A stretch of 64,000 nucleotides of DNA from positions 124,001 to 188,000 of the forward strand of contig NZ_FOVW01000003.1 in assembly GCF_900115305.1 (NCBI RefSeq). Reading direction: 5' to 3'. Shown here in pieces: positions 1-8,532 of this stretch (its first letter is position 1; each line of letters starts with the position of its first letter). Below the pieces are notes generated by a model. The model made no database searches. It had not been told where the DNA came from and worked only from the letters and a program-made list of their open reading frames with translations. The translations under genes were made by a program, and so were the position numbers. The DNA is from Algoriphagus ornithinivorans (GTDB lineage Bacteria; Bacteroidota; Bacteroidia; Cytophagales; Cyclobacteriaceae).

Positions 1-148
1 AAGGCTTTATCTGTGTATGCTGGATTTTGTTGACGGTTGAAAGAATGTAATTCCAAATATTCTCCCATCAGTGCGGAGCTGTTTCTGGTGAAGTTCAGCA
101 CTTCGGAGTAGTAGTTTCGTGGTGCTTGTTCATTTTATGAATATTGTC
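1..148 (-). pseudogene. Fragment of a second GH13 alpha-amylase gene
   Basis: The minus strand reads as a close copy of residues about 492-537 of the complete amylase at 2576-4441: the NYYSEVLNFTRN and GEY segments and the following HSFNR run are conserved, with a few substitutions. Similarity fades near 148. The codon matching Glu494 of the complete gene is TAA here (135-137), and no start codon or N-terminal catalytic domain is present on the right. Any remaining C-terminal part would lie left of the window. I read it as the 5'-deleted remnant of a tandem duplicate, now separated from the intact copy by the genes at 280-2385. A gene conversion or rearrangement scar is the alternative. Confidence 0.75.
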
Positions 149-279
149 CCTGAAGGAGTAATTATAATATCAATTTTAGTGATTATAAGTAAAATGGCTA
201 ATAAGAAAAACTAAAAAAAAAATTAACTGAAAGTTTGATACTAAAATTACAGACATTAGGTTTAAGAGAATTACATCAC

Positions 280-1565
280 ATGAAAAAATTAATTTTCTTT
301 TGCCTATCATTTTTCGTTGCATTAGAAGGTGTTTCCCAGAGCTGCGGAGACGATGGATTTTGGAAAATTGGTAGCCAATTTGGTACCCAACGACTTTCCT
401 CCAATTGTGGAGATTTTATTTGCCATGGATTTGCAGCAGCATATTGGGAAGAAGGGTTTATACAAGGAACTTCCTTGAATTCAACTAATCCTGGAATCGT
501 AAACGTAAAAACTCAATATACTCAATCGGGGGGTGGTCCCACAGAAACATACTTTCGGGATTCTCCACTCTATGTGCAAGTCTGTGGTCAAAGTCTCTCG
601 AATATAGACGTCGTAACTCAAGTATATGGGTCAAGTCCTGGGTTTCATTCCTTGGTTAGAGATCGAAATACCATTTTCAACCCTAAATTTATTTCAAAGT
701 ACGGTACTGAAAGTCCGGTAATCAGGCATAACTTCAATTCCACCTGGTATGAACTCAATAATGCCAGCAAAACTGAACCTGACAAATATTATGTTTATTT
801 AGGAAAATTAAAAACTGAGTACTACGTTCCAAAAGGTCAGATAAAACCCATTTCATTACTATCAAAGCCGGGGGCTACCTATTCTTGGTCCATAATAGGG
901 CCTCCCGGAATAGTGTCGTTTACCTCGGCTACCAATGGAGCGTCTGTTTCCCTACAGGGTGATTCCTTTGGTACTACACAGGTTAAAGTCACTGTTTCTG
1001 GTTGTTCAGGAATTCCCCCAAAAGAACAGATTATTACGATTATTGTCCCTGCGATAAACATATCAGGGACCTATACCACGTCCAACTCAACGAATCTACT
1101 TTGGGAAATGGAAATCAGGTACCTTCAGGAAATATATCCACCTATCTATCTATGACGGGGATAAATAATTTTGTTTGGGAGAGATACCAAGGAAATCTTC
1201 CTTTTTGGGCACATACCAATCAGATGCATTTCACAATGCAATCTGGTAACTACGTTTCATTTCGAATATATGCGCGAAGCTCCAGCAATGATACCTTGGC
1301 TGTGAGAAATGTGACCTATTACAATTATGGTAACTTTAGCCTTTACCCTAATCCGAGTAGTTCAAGCATCAGCATCAAGAGCGACTATAAAGGCCCCATG
1401 GATTTGGAGATCATCCCACTATATAAAAGCAGTAAAATTCTTGAATTTAAGGTTGCCGCTGATGAAAAAGTGGATATACATGATCTTCCAAAGGGAGATT
1501 ACCTTGTCAGAGTAAGAATAGGTGAGGATTTGGTTTTGGAATCTAGATTGATAAAAAATGAATAA
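280..1565 (+). pseudogene. Secreted PKD-like protein with type IX sorting tail, frameshifted
   Basis: The first frame starts at ATG 280 with a signal peptide (MKKLIFFCLSFFVALEG, then VSQS) and runs to 1155. A PKD-like segment lies at residues about 205-255. The reading then has to shift to another frame, which ends at 1565 and carries a type A C-terminal sorting domain: YPNPSSSSISIKS, then PKGDYLVRV and a final LIKNE. Neither frame makes sense alone, so a single-base indel around 1065-1105 splits one gene of about 428 residues. The intact protein would be exported by Sec and then by the type IX system. The stop overlaps the start of the next gene. This may be a true pseudogene or a sequence error. 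No enzymatic domain is recognised. Confidence 0.75.
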
Positions 1566-2385
1566 GGCTCCTCTATTGTTTATTATACTTTCAATCTTAT
1601 CAGCGGAAGCTTTTTCACAACAGAAATTCTTTGAAAAAATCGAATTCGGTTTTTCCGGTGGACTGGCTGTACCGGTTGGTCATTTTAAGGAAATTTCTAT
1701 CACTCCATCCTTGGAACCTGTCCCGCCAGGCTCTAGTCCGGAGAGATTTCAGGGATTTCTCAAAAATGAAGGAGGCCAAGCACAACTGGGATACAGTCTG
1801 GGACTAAACCTGAGCTATCATCTCACTTCTTCGGTATTTATTAGCCTAAATTATCTTAAAACCAAACATTCCATAGATACCCGTCCACAACAAATCTATT
1901 ACGATGCCAATTTTAAATCCGAAATTGATTTAAATGGAGTGCCATTTGAAGTTCCGGGAAGATTGGAAAGCGACCCTTATCGCGCTAATCTTTTTTATTT
2001 GGGAATAGGGTATCGTTTGCCTATTCATCGCCTGGAGGTTCGATTTACTGGCTTGGCAGGGATAAATAACATGGAGTTTCCTTTTTATTCTTGGACCTAT
2101 CAGATTTCAGAGACCACAGCCATTCCACTCAGGCCATTTCCTGTAGATGGACCAGTGCCGACTAGCTTACGGGAATTTGCTTATGGACTCGAAACCAAAG
2201 TAGCCTACTCGCTGTCTAAAAAGTTCAATATGAACCTTTCAGCCACCTATCTTCGTTCTGACCATCCTCATGACTATTGGACCAGTTTGCTGGCAGCATC
2301 TATTGCTTATAAAATTCAAGATGAAATTCGATATAGAAATCTTGCGGTTCAATTTGGGATTTCTTATCGGTTTGGAGGTGAGTGA
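1558..2385 (+). CDS. Outer-membrane beta-barrel protein
   Basis: This 275-residue protein begins with a signal peptide (MNKAPLLFIILSILSAEAFSQQ). The rest has alternating polar/aromatic stretches typical of an outer-membrane barrel of the PorT/OprF-like size class: FGFSGGLAVPVG near the start, SLGLNLSYHL, LFYLGIGYRL, and a final AVQFGISYRF strand. The ATG overlaps the end of the frameshifted sorting-domain gene by 8 bases, so the two are probably co-transcribed, and the barrel may act with the exported partner. No catalytic motif is visible. The exact family is not recognised. Confidence 0.65.
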   Translation: MNKAPLLFIILSILSAEAFSQQKFFEKIEFGFSGGLAVPVGHFKEISITPSLEPVPPGSSPERFQGFLKNEGGQAQLGYSLGLNLSYHLTSSVFISLNYLKTKHSIDTRPQQIYYDANFKSEIDLNGVPFEVPGRLESDPYRANLFYLGIGYRLPIHRLEVRFTGLAGINNMEFPFYSWTYQISETTAIPLRPFPVDGPVPTSLREFAYGLETKVAYSLSKKFNMNLSATYLRSDHPHDYWTSLLAASIAYKIQDEIRYRNLAVQFGISYRFGGE

Positions 2386-2575
2386 AAAGTGAAGAATCAT
2401 CGAAGGTGACTATTATCTAATTCTAGAGTTCATCGGATATTTGGGAGTTGATAATAACCTTATTTTTCCGGACTTGACTTTTCGGCAGGGGGTAGAATCC
2501 CTGCAAAGTTGGAAAGCTGCATAGAAATGAAATCTAATCCTTTGCGTTTCTTCGTGTTCTTCGGGGTTCACATTT

Positions 2576-4441
2576 TTACTTCACCTCAAACACTGCCGAC
2601 TCCCATGGCCCAAAATCCAAGTCAATTTCAGCCCCTGTGTCAGTCACACGAAGCACGGTCTTCTTTTTCCCAAACATCACCTCTTTGAGCTCTCTTTCGC
2701 CTTTTTCTAGTTTCCAAGCCTTGAGCAGTTCCGGAGAAAGTTTAAGCGTTGTCTTGACCGATTGGAATTCATCGAAGTTGGTCACCACAATCAGCTTTTG
2801 GCTCTTATCCCAGCGGGCAAAAGCGAAGGCTTTGTTGGTATAGGCTGGGTTTTGGGATCGGTTGAAGGAATGCAACTCCATATACTCTCCCATCAACGCC
2901 GGACTGTTTCTGGTGAAGTTGAGCACTTCAGAGTAGTAGTTTCGTAGTGCTTTTTCATTTTCAGATAGTTGCCCTCCGTCAAACTTCCCTCCATTCATCC
3001 ATTTCTGATGCTGCGGTACCCCGATGTAGTCAAAAATGGAGGTACGACTTGGATCGCCAAAACCTGCATCTTCTGCTCCTGGTTCGCCAACCTCCTGTCC
3101 GAAATAAATCATAGTAGGAGAAGTAGAAACCGTCGCAGAAACCACCATTGCAGGCATGGCTTTCCAAGGGTTCCCGGCAAATTCCGGACTGGCGATGCGC
3201 TGCTCGTCATGATTTTCCAAGAAGTGAAGCATGTGATGCTCTATATCACGCTGGGATTCAAAAATCGCAGGGAGATAATCCGTAGAACCATGCCCGTACA
3301 TGATGTTTTTCAAGGTATCATAGAGCTCTACTTTATCGTAGAGGTAATCCATTTTTCCATTGAAAAGGTAATCCCGATACAAGGCAGGCTGATAGACCTC
3401 TGCCATCAAAAAAGCATCCGGCTCGGTATTTTTTATATGGGAATTCAAATAAGACCAAAACTCCACAGGCACCATTTCTGCCATATCGAAGCGGAATCCA
3501 TCGACTCCTTTACCCAACCAAAACTGAGTAATGTCCTTGAATTTTCTCCACGAGTCCGGCACCTCTTTTCCCTGCCAGAATTCATAGTGCTTTTTCCAGT
3601 CCAAGGAATCCGCTCCAGCAGGCAATTCTTCAAAATCTTTGCTGCCATCTGGTTTGATTCCATAATTGATTTTGACCGTTTCATACCAGTCATAGAAGTC
3701 AGGCTGAGCCAATCGGGAACCGTTGCCTGTCCATTTGGCAGGTACTTCATCGAATTTCCCGTCAGCCAAGGGATGCTTTTTCCCACCAAGTGGTTGATAG
3801 CCATTTTTGGGTTCGGGTACCTGAAAGGCTTCTCCCGGGATATAATAGAAGTTGTTGTCTCTGGCATATTCTACAGATGTATCATCATCCGCTCCAAAAT
3901 CTTTCACTCCTTCGGGATTATTTTTCCCTTCATAATGGCGCGATACATGATTGGGTACGATGTCTATGATTACCTTCATTCCATGCTTGTGCGTTCGGGC
4001 GATCAGCGCTTCAAATTCCTCCATACGCTTGGTCACATCCACCGCCAGATCAGGATTGACCTGATAGTAATCCCGTACGGCATAGGGTGAACCTGCGCGC
4101 CCTTTGATCACATCCGGATCGTCCGAACTCACCCCTATCTCTGGAAAATCCCCGATCACGCCATGATGCGGGACTCCCGTGTACCAGATATGGGACACCC
4201 CAAGCTTTTTGATTTCTTCCAAAGCGGTATCTGTGAAGTCATTGAACTTCCCAACTCCATTTTCTTCCTTGGTTCCCCAAGGTTTGTTGTTCGTATTGGT
4301 ATTGCCAAAAAGTCGGGTAAAAACCTGATAGACAACAATTTTTTGAGGTTTCATGGCTTCAGTTTCTGTAATTTCAGGGGAATTGCTTTCGCAGGAAACA
4401 AGAGTAGCTGCTAAGGCGGCAAGGGATAAAAATCTCTTCAT
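2576..4441 (-). CDS. GH13 alpha-amylase family lipoprotein
   Basis: This is a 621-residue enzyme with a lipoprotein signal (MKRFLSLAALAATLVSC), so probably membrane anchored on the periplasmic or outer side. All four GH13 regions are present: I, DIVPNH at 160-165; II, GFRFDMAE with Arg317 and the nucleophile Asp319; III, MAEVY with the acid/base Glu348; IV, FLENHD with the transition-state Asp412. It should hydrolyse alpha-1,4-glucans or related alpha-glucosides; which ones cannot be told from sequence alone. It starts 4 bases after the M20 peptidase stop, so the two form one transcript. A truncated paralogue lies at the left window edge. Confidence 0.92.
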   Translation of the reverse strand: MKRFLSLAALAATLVSCESNSPEITETEAMKPQKIVVYQVFTRLFGNTNTNNKPWGTKEENGVGKFNDFTDTALEEIKKLGVSHIWYTGVPHHGVIGDFPEIGVSSDDPDVIKGRAGSPYAVRDYYQVNPDLAVDVTKRMEEFEALIARTHKHGMKVIIDIVPNHVSRHYEGKNNPEGVKDFGADDDTSVEYARDNNFYYIPGEAFQVPEPKNGYQPLGGKKHPLADGKFDEVPAKWTGNGSRLAQPDFYDWYETVKINYGIKPDGSKDFEELPAGADSLDWKKHYEFWQGKEVPDSWRKFKDITQFWLGKGVDGFRFDMAEMVPVEFWSYLNSHIKNTEPDAFLMAEVYQPALYRDYLFNGKMDYLYDKVELYDTLKNIMYGHGSTDYLPAIFESQRDIEHHMLHFLENHDEQRIASPEFAGNPWKAMPAMVVSATVSTSPTMIYFGQEVGEPGAEDAGFGDPSRTSIFDYIGVPQHQKWMNGGKFDGGQLSENEKALRNYYSEVLNFTRNSPALMGEYMELHSFNRSQNPAYTNKAFAFARWDKSQKLIVVTNFDEFQSVKTTLKLSPELLKAWKLEKGERELKEVMFGKKKTVLRVTDTGAEIDLDFGPWESAVFEVK

Positions 4442-4445
4442 GAGT

Positions 4446-5735
4446 TTATCTAGTCAATCGATACAAAAGGAGCGTGTTTCTTTTAATTAGTAAGGGAAAC
4501 TGTTTCATATTGATGGTTTCTCCAGGTGCATGAGCTCCTGAACCTGAAGCTCCCAAGCCATCCAATCCTGGTAAAATATCAGCCACATAAGCTATGTCAG
4601 CAGCACCTCTGCTTCCTGGATCACCGGGTTTCACTTCCCCCAATCCCATATCCAAACTTACCTTATTCAACACAGCCGCTAATTCATAATTTTCAGGTCT
4701 CGGAGTCATTGAAGGGATGCCATCACGAAAAGTTATTTCAGCATCCGTTTGATGAAGATTTTTAGCTACGATTTCCCGCATTTTGGCTCTTGCAGCTTCT
4801 TTTTGAGCTTCACCCAAAAATCTCAAATCACCAGTTACAAAAGCCTCTCGAGCAACGATGTTGGTTTTGCCCAAAGCTTCTCCTTTTCCAGTTTCTGAAT
4901 CGTAAGAAATATCCGAACCCCCAATAAACTGACCCGGATTGAAGGTTAGGTACTTTTCTTCAGCAAGTGCTTCCCGGAATTCATTTAGAATCCTAGAAGC
5001 TTCATAAATAGCACCATATCCAGCATATTGTCCAAAAACTCCGCTGGAGTGGCTTTGACGGCCTGTAGTCTTTAAGGTCCAACCGCTGGAGCCTCTTCTG
5101 GCTACTGTCACTGAGTTGAAACCCTGAGCTGTTTCGTAGCCTAAAGCGATATCATGAGACTTGGAACGCTCAATGAAATCTCTTCTTGAAAGCTCATTGT
5201 CACCAGAACTCTCCTCATCTCCCATAAAATACACGGTCACGGTTCGATCTTCCAATAGTCCGAGTTCATGGAGCGCCTTCAAACTTGCAAAAACCAGCAC
5301 ATCGCCACCTTTCATATCATTGGCGCCCTGCCCAGTTGCAGTGCTGTCATTGAGCCAGGTGAAGGGAGTGAAGGGCATGTCTTTCTCGAACACTGTATCC
5401 AAATGACCTATTAAAAATAGTTTTTTACCCTTAGAACCTTTTCGGGTAGCCACAAAATGCCCTGCTCGGTTTACTTCAGCAGGAACTTCCACCCATTCAG
5501 TCTGAAAGCCGATTTTTTCAAATTCACGGGCGAAAACACGGCCTACTTCTCGCACGCCTTCTTTATTGAGCGAACCCGAATTGATGTTTAATACCTCTTC
5601 TAATAAAGCAACAGTCTCTTGGTAGTTTTTGTCAACTAGTTCCAGAAGCTTTTTCTCCTCTTTACTGAGTTTTTGTTGAGCAAATGTCAAAATAGGCAGA
5701 ATAGCCAAGATGATGATACAGGCAGATTTTTTCAT
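4446..5735 (-). CDS. Secreted M20 family metallopeptidase
   Basis: This is a carboxypeptidase G2/ArgE-type zinc hydrolase of 429 residues. I chose the ATG at 5735 because it opens a clean signal peptide (MKKSACIIILAILPILTFAQQ); an upstream ATG would add 12 residues in front of it. Metal-site motifs are present: GHLDTV, GANDMKGG, and the GDEESSG glutamate pair, with a C-terminal GSGAHAPGE histidine. The likely role is removal of C-terminal amino acids or acyl groups from peptides in the periplasm. The amylase lipoprotein follows 4 bases downstream on the same strand, suggesting a two-gene scavenging operon. The precise substrate is unknown. Confidence 0.88.
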   Translation of the reverse strand: MKKSACIIILAILPILTFAQQKLSKEEKKLLELVDKNYQETVALLEEVLNINSGSLNKEGVREVGRVFAREFEKIGFQTEWVEVPAEVNRAGHFVATRKGSKGKKLFLIGHLDTVFEKDMPFTPFTWLNDSTATGQGANDMKGGDVLVFASLKALHELGLLEDRTVTVYFMGDEESSGDNELSRRDFIERSKSHDIALGYETAQGFNSVTVARRGSSGWTLKTTGRQSHSSGVFGQYAGYGAIYEASRILNEFREALAEEKYLTFNPGQFIGGSDISYDSETGKGEALGKTNIVAREAFVTGDLRFLGEAQKEAARAKMREIVAKNLHQTDAEITFRDGIPSMTPRPENYELAAVLNKVSLDMGLGEVKPGDPGSRGAADIAYVADILPGLDGLGASGSGAHAPGETINMKQFPLLIKRNTLLLYRLTR

Positions 5736-5813
5736 AGGTGGAAAAATAGGGGAAAAATCCTGAGGGGGCAACTGCTCAACCTTAGAAGCTTGAATTCTAC
5801 AGCAAGTCTGATG

Positions 5814-6437
5814 TTAATAATCAGGAATATTCTTACCCAAAATGATATCACGATTAATTGTCAATATCCCATTTGCCAACTTTGGTAGAAAAATACCTGA
5901 GCCACCTCTTTGGGGTCTTTTTCTTTTTTCCTCTTCTGTTAAAAGTGGGTCATCGAGGAAAATAAAATCATCAATGTAGTAAGGAATGGTGCTTGGCTCT
6001 TTGACTGTAATGTGGATGTGTTCAACCTCCTCTCCTCCAGGATAAGGAGCAGGTCTAAATGTAAAAAATGAATAACGCCCGTCTGAACTAGTTTTTACCC
6101 AACCTCTGATATGTCCATGTCTTCTTGCCCAGCCCTTTTCGTCTCCCTTTTTTTCATAGATACCCTCCCGGTTAGTGTGATAGATGTATAAAATCACATC
6201 CTTTGCAGGAGTTTTTCCATCTTGTTGGTACACGGTTCCAGTCAGCATCAATTTTGGGTTGTTCTGAAGAAAGCCCGGAAGCGTATCCACCGAATTGAGT
6301 TTTTGATCCCCAAATTCCATAAGGGCTTCACAGCCTTCGCACGGACCACCCACTTTTCTAACTTGCTTGGGGCTATCTTGACCATTGCAAGAAAAAACCA
6401 CAAAAATCAAAAGGGGTAATATTATTGCAGTTTTCAT
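5814..6437 (-). CDS. Intradiol ring-cleavage dioxygenase-like lipoprotein
   Basis: This 207-residue protein has a lipobox-type signal (MKTAIILPLLIFVVFSC). Its fold markers match the intradiol dioxygenase domain: the LTGTVYQQDGKTPAKDV strand, HTNREGIY with candidate iron ligand Tyr94, RGWVKTSSDGRYSF, RPAPYP with Tyr132, and EHIH with His140 and His142. The N-terminal helical dimer domain of catechol dioxygenases is absent, as is usual for the short secreted members. The physiological substrate of such lipoproteins is not established. It is a separate unit about 80 bases upstream of the M20 peptidase on the same strand. Confidence 0.8.
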   Translation of the reverse strand: MKTAIILPLLIFVVFSCNGQDSPKQVRKVGGPCEGCEALMEFGDQKLNSVDTLPGFLQNNPKLMLTGTVYQQDGKTPAKDVILYIYHTNREGIYEKKGDEKGWARRHGHIRGWVKTSSDGRYSFFTFRPAPYPGGEEVEHIHITVKEPSTIPYYIDDFIFLDDPLLTEEEKRKRPQRGGSGIFLPKLANGILTINRDIILGKNIPDY

Positions 6438-6609
6438 ATCTTCGATGATTTAGTTAATGTACAGGATTTCAGATAATTAAGTTAGCTGTTTTATCTGTCA
6501 AAAACGCCTCTTCTCCATTTTTTATCGCTCGATAGATTAGCATAAAAATCAAGGTCAAGCCATGAATAATAGAGATAATATTAAGGGCGATAAATTTTTC
6601 ATTTTCTAT

Positions 6610-7141
6610 AATACAGATCGTGCCTGCCTGACCTGCTAAGGCAGGCCGTTGGCACTCTGGACAGGACAACTTCACCAATTACCCAGAATTGAATTCTGGC
6701 CTGCCTGCCGAAGGCAGGGCTTGGAAAGGACGTGCCGTTGGCACTATCCTCTTTAAATAGAACTTGATATAAATTTTTGAAATAGGCAGAAAAGCGCTGA
6801 AGGCGAGCTCTTTAAAAACCTTGCCATGCAGACGGGCCCAAATTCAATTTGGGGCCTTGATGTAAACACATATACCAGAATCCCAACAGGGTCGTCAGGA
6901 CTGATTTAATACAGATCGTGCCGTTGGCACTCTTGGTAATGTAACCTATGATTATTGCCCAGAATTGAATTCTGGGCTAGTACAAGAAATGCCTTTGGCA
7001 TTAATTCCTCAAAGGTTTCAAGGCCTACTCAAAGTAATTTCTTGCCTAAGCACCAACGGTGCGTCCTATATAAACCCCAAATTCAATTTGGGGTCCTAAT
7101 AAAATGAACCAACTCAGAGCCCCAACGGGGCGATCTGTATT
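6610..7141. repeat. Palindrome-rich RAYT-associated unit, left side
   Basis: This is a composite of two sub-units; a second AATACAGATCG at 6908-6918 marks the inner boundary. The unit is packed with short hairpins that recur in the right unit: GTGCC/GGCAC with a 3-base loop, CCCAGAATT/AATTCTGGG, CCCAAATT/AATTTGGG and GCCCC/GGGGC. A further CCTGCC/GGCAGG hairpin is inserted in the first sub-unit. No coding potential is apparent; the short frame at 6469-6678 runs into the repeat and looks spurious. Confidence 0.8.
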
Positions 7142-7146
7142 GTACA

Positions 7147-7593
7147 TCAATCCCAAACATATTTCTCATCAAATTCAATCTGATATTCTTTTAGAAATCT
7201 TCGGTATTCTGTTTTAAAATCGATTTTTTGATGATGCTCTTTCTGATTTTGGATATAATTTTTTACAATTCCCAGTTTTGATTGGCTAACTGAAAAGATT
7301 CCATATCCCTTTTGCCACTCGAAATCCCTTCTGATAATTTCCTTGAATTTTATTGAGGTAGATATTTTCAGGTTTTTGATTAATTCCGCAATAGTAATTG
7401 TTCTTGGAAGTGTACAAAGCCAATGAATATGATCTGGCATTATGAAAATCTCTTCACTGAAACTGCCCAAATTTGATCCAACTTGTACAAAATAAGCTTG
7501 GGCATTTGGTCGGAATTCTTCAGAAATCATGGGTATTCTATTCTTGGTAGAAAAAACACAATGGAGATAGACCTTGGCTAGAGATTGAGGCAT
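7147..7593 (-). CDS. IS200-like / REP-associated tyrosine (Y1) transposase
   Basis: This 148-residue protein is full length for the Y1 HUH family (usual size about 130-170). Its markers are the N-terminal LAKVYLHCVFSTKNR strand, the HUH metal motif in MPDHIHWL, and the C-terminal catalytic tyrosine helix VKNYIQNQKEHH. Such enzymes cut and rejoin single-stranded DNA at hairpins, without inverted-repeat ends of the DDE type. The gene starts at 7593 and ends 6 bases from the left palindromic unit, whose hairpins may be its recognition sites. It appears intact. Confidence 0.9.
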   Translation of the reverse strand: MPQSLAKVYLHCVFSTKNRIPMISEEFRPNAQAYFVQVGSNLGSFSEEIFIMPDHIHWLCTLPRTITIAELIKNLKISTSIKFKEIIRRDFEWQKGYGIFSVSQSKLGIVKNYIQNQKEHHQKIDFKTEYRRFLKEYQIEFDEKYVWD

Positions 7594-7685
7594 AGGATTA
7601 AAAATTATGCGTTTTAAAAATGTAAACTAAAAAAATTTGTGAAATTTTACTAAATTCTTATTGATTAAACGTATGAAATATTTTT

Positions 7686-7935
7686 AATACAGATCGTGCC
7701 TTTGGCACTCTGGACAGGACAACGTCACCAATTACCCAGAATTGAATTCTGGGCTGCAACAGAACGTGCCTTTGGCACTATCCTCTTAAAATAGAACTTG
7801 ATATAAATTTTTGAAATAGCCAGAAAAGCGCTGAAGGCGCGCACTTTAAAAACCCTGCCGTGCAGGCGGGCCCAAATTCAATTTGGGGTTCTAATAAAAT
7901 GAACCAACCAGAGCCCCAAAGGGGCGATCTGTATT
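7686..7935. repeat. Palindrome-rich RAYT-associated unit, right side
   Basis: This single 250-base unit is bounded by AATACAGATCG and CGATCTGTATT. It contains, in order, GTGCC/GGCAC, CCCAGAATT/AATTCTGGG, a second GTGCC/GGCAC, GCGC/GCGC, CCCAAATT/AATTTGGG and GCCCC/GGGGC hairpins. It aligns with the left unit apart from internal insertions there. An open frame reads from inside it into the DUF2147 gene, but the signal peptide of that gene starts later, at 8019. Confidence 0.8.
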
Positions 7936-8018
7936 ATAATTCAAATTTTTTCTATTTTCGAATCAAACCAAGTCCTCAAAACTTCGTTACTTCAAGAAAA
8001 TCACCAATAATCATATTT

Positions 8019-8450
8019 ATGAAAACCCTGTTTGCAAGTCTTTTCCTAATCCTTTTTACCTCACTTTCTCTTCAAGCACAAAATGCAGATGCAATTTTGG
8101 GTGTTTGGAATAATACCGAAAAAGACGCCAGAATTGAGATTTACAAAGAAAATGGTAAGTATTTCGGCAAAATCGTATGGCTGCAAGAGCCTACCGAAAA
8201 TGGAAAACCTAAATTGGATAAAAACAATGCAGATAAGTCCTTGAGAAACCAACCTGTCATGGGTATGAAACTTTTAAAAGGATTTGTTTACGATGATGGA
8301 TCTTGGGAAGACGGGACGATTTATGATCCCAAAAATGGCAAAACCTATTCCTGCGTAATGAATTTGAAAAACCCGGAAGTTCTTGAAGTGAGAGGATATG
8401 TTGGGTTTTCTATGCTTGGAAGAACCGTAGAGTGGACTAAACAAAAATAG
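8019..8450 (+). CDS. DUF2147 secreted protein
   Basis: This 143-residue protein begins with a signal peptide (MKTLFASLFLILFTSLSLQAQ). I chose the ATG at 8019 because it opens this signal; longer readings begin inside the adjacent repeat. The body has the DUF2147 pattern: ILGVWNNTEKDARIEIYK, YFGKIVWL, then GTIYDPKNGKTYSC and the closing VRGYVGFSMLGRTVEW. The family is a small lipocalin-like barrel found in periplasmic proteins; its ligand is not known. It stands alone, 82 bases before the GMC oxidoreductase. Confidence 0.85.
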   Translation: MKTLFASLFLILFTSLSLQAQNADAILGVWNNTEKDARIEIYKENGKYFGKIVWLQEPTENGKPKLDKNNADKSLRNQPVMGMKLLKGFVYDDGSWEDGTIYDPKNGKTYSCVMNLKNPEVLEVRGYVGFSMLGRTVEWTKQK

Positions 8451-8532
8451 TCTTCCCTCATCATCCCTTTTAAAATTAACTCTGTTTTTACCAAAAAATT
8501 GGCTAAACTTAGGTTGAATAAACCTATTGTAA

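Larger units (their letters stand above)
6610..7935. mobile_element. IS200-like/RAYT element with flanking palindromic units
   Basis: One transposase gene (7147-7593) sits between two related palindrome-rich units. The outer ends are exact inverted copies: AATACAGATCG at 6610-6620 and CGATCTGTATT at 7925-7935. The same end motifs also bound the inner edges (CGATCTGTATT at 7131-7141, AATACAGATCG at 7686-7696). This is the layout expected when a REP-associated tyrosine transposase sits among its own repeats. It could also be a single composite element. No direct target duplication is obvious. Confidence 0.6.

Noticed and set aside
605..612. HEPN ribonuclease active site (protein residues 605-612 of the sulfite reductase, not base positions)
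   Set aside because: The Arg-x6-His pair sits at the start of the helix pair rather than at the usual place, so RNase activity is not claimed.
1060..1110. Programmed ribosomal frameshift in the sorting-domain gene
   Set aside because: No slippery heptamer with a following stem could be identified; an indel is simpler.
6469..6678. Short minus-strand frame with a CPEC motif
   Set aside because: It begins inside the palindromic repeat; the Cys residues come from repeat words and no signal or family pattern supports it.
7860..8018. Longer N-terminus for the DUF2147 protein
   Set aside because: The upstream codons translate the RAYT-associated repeat; the signal peptide begins at 8019.
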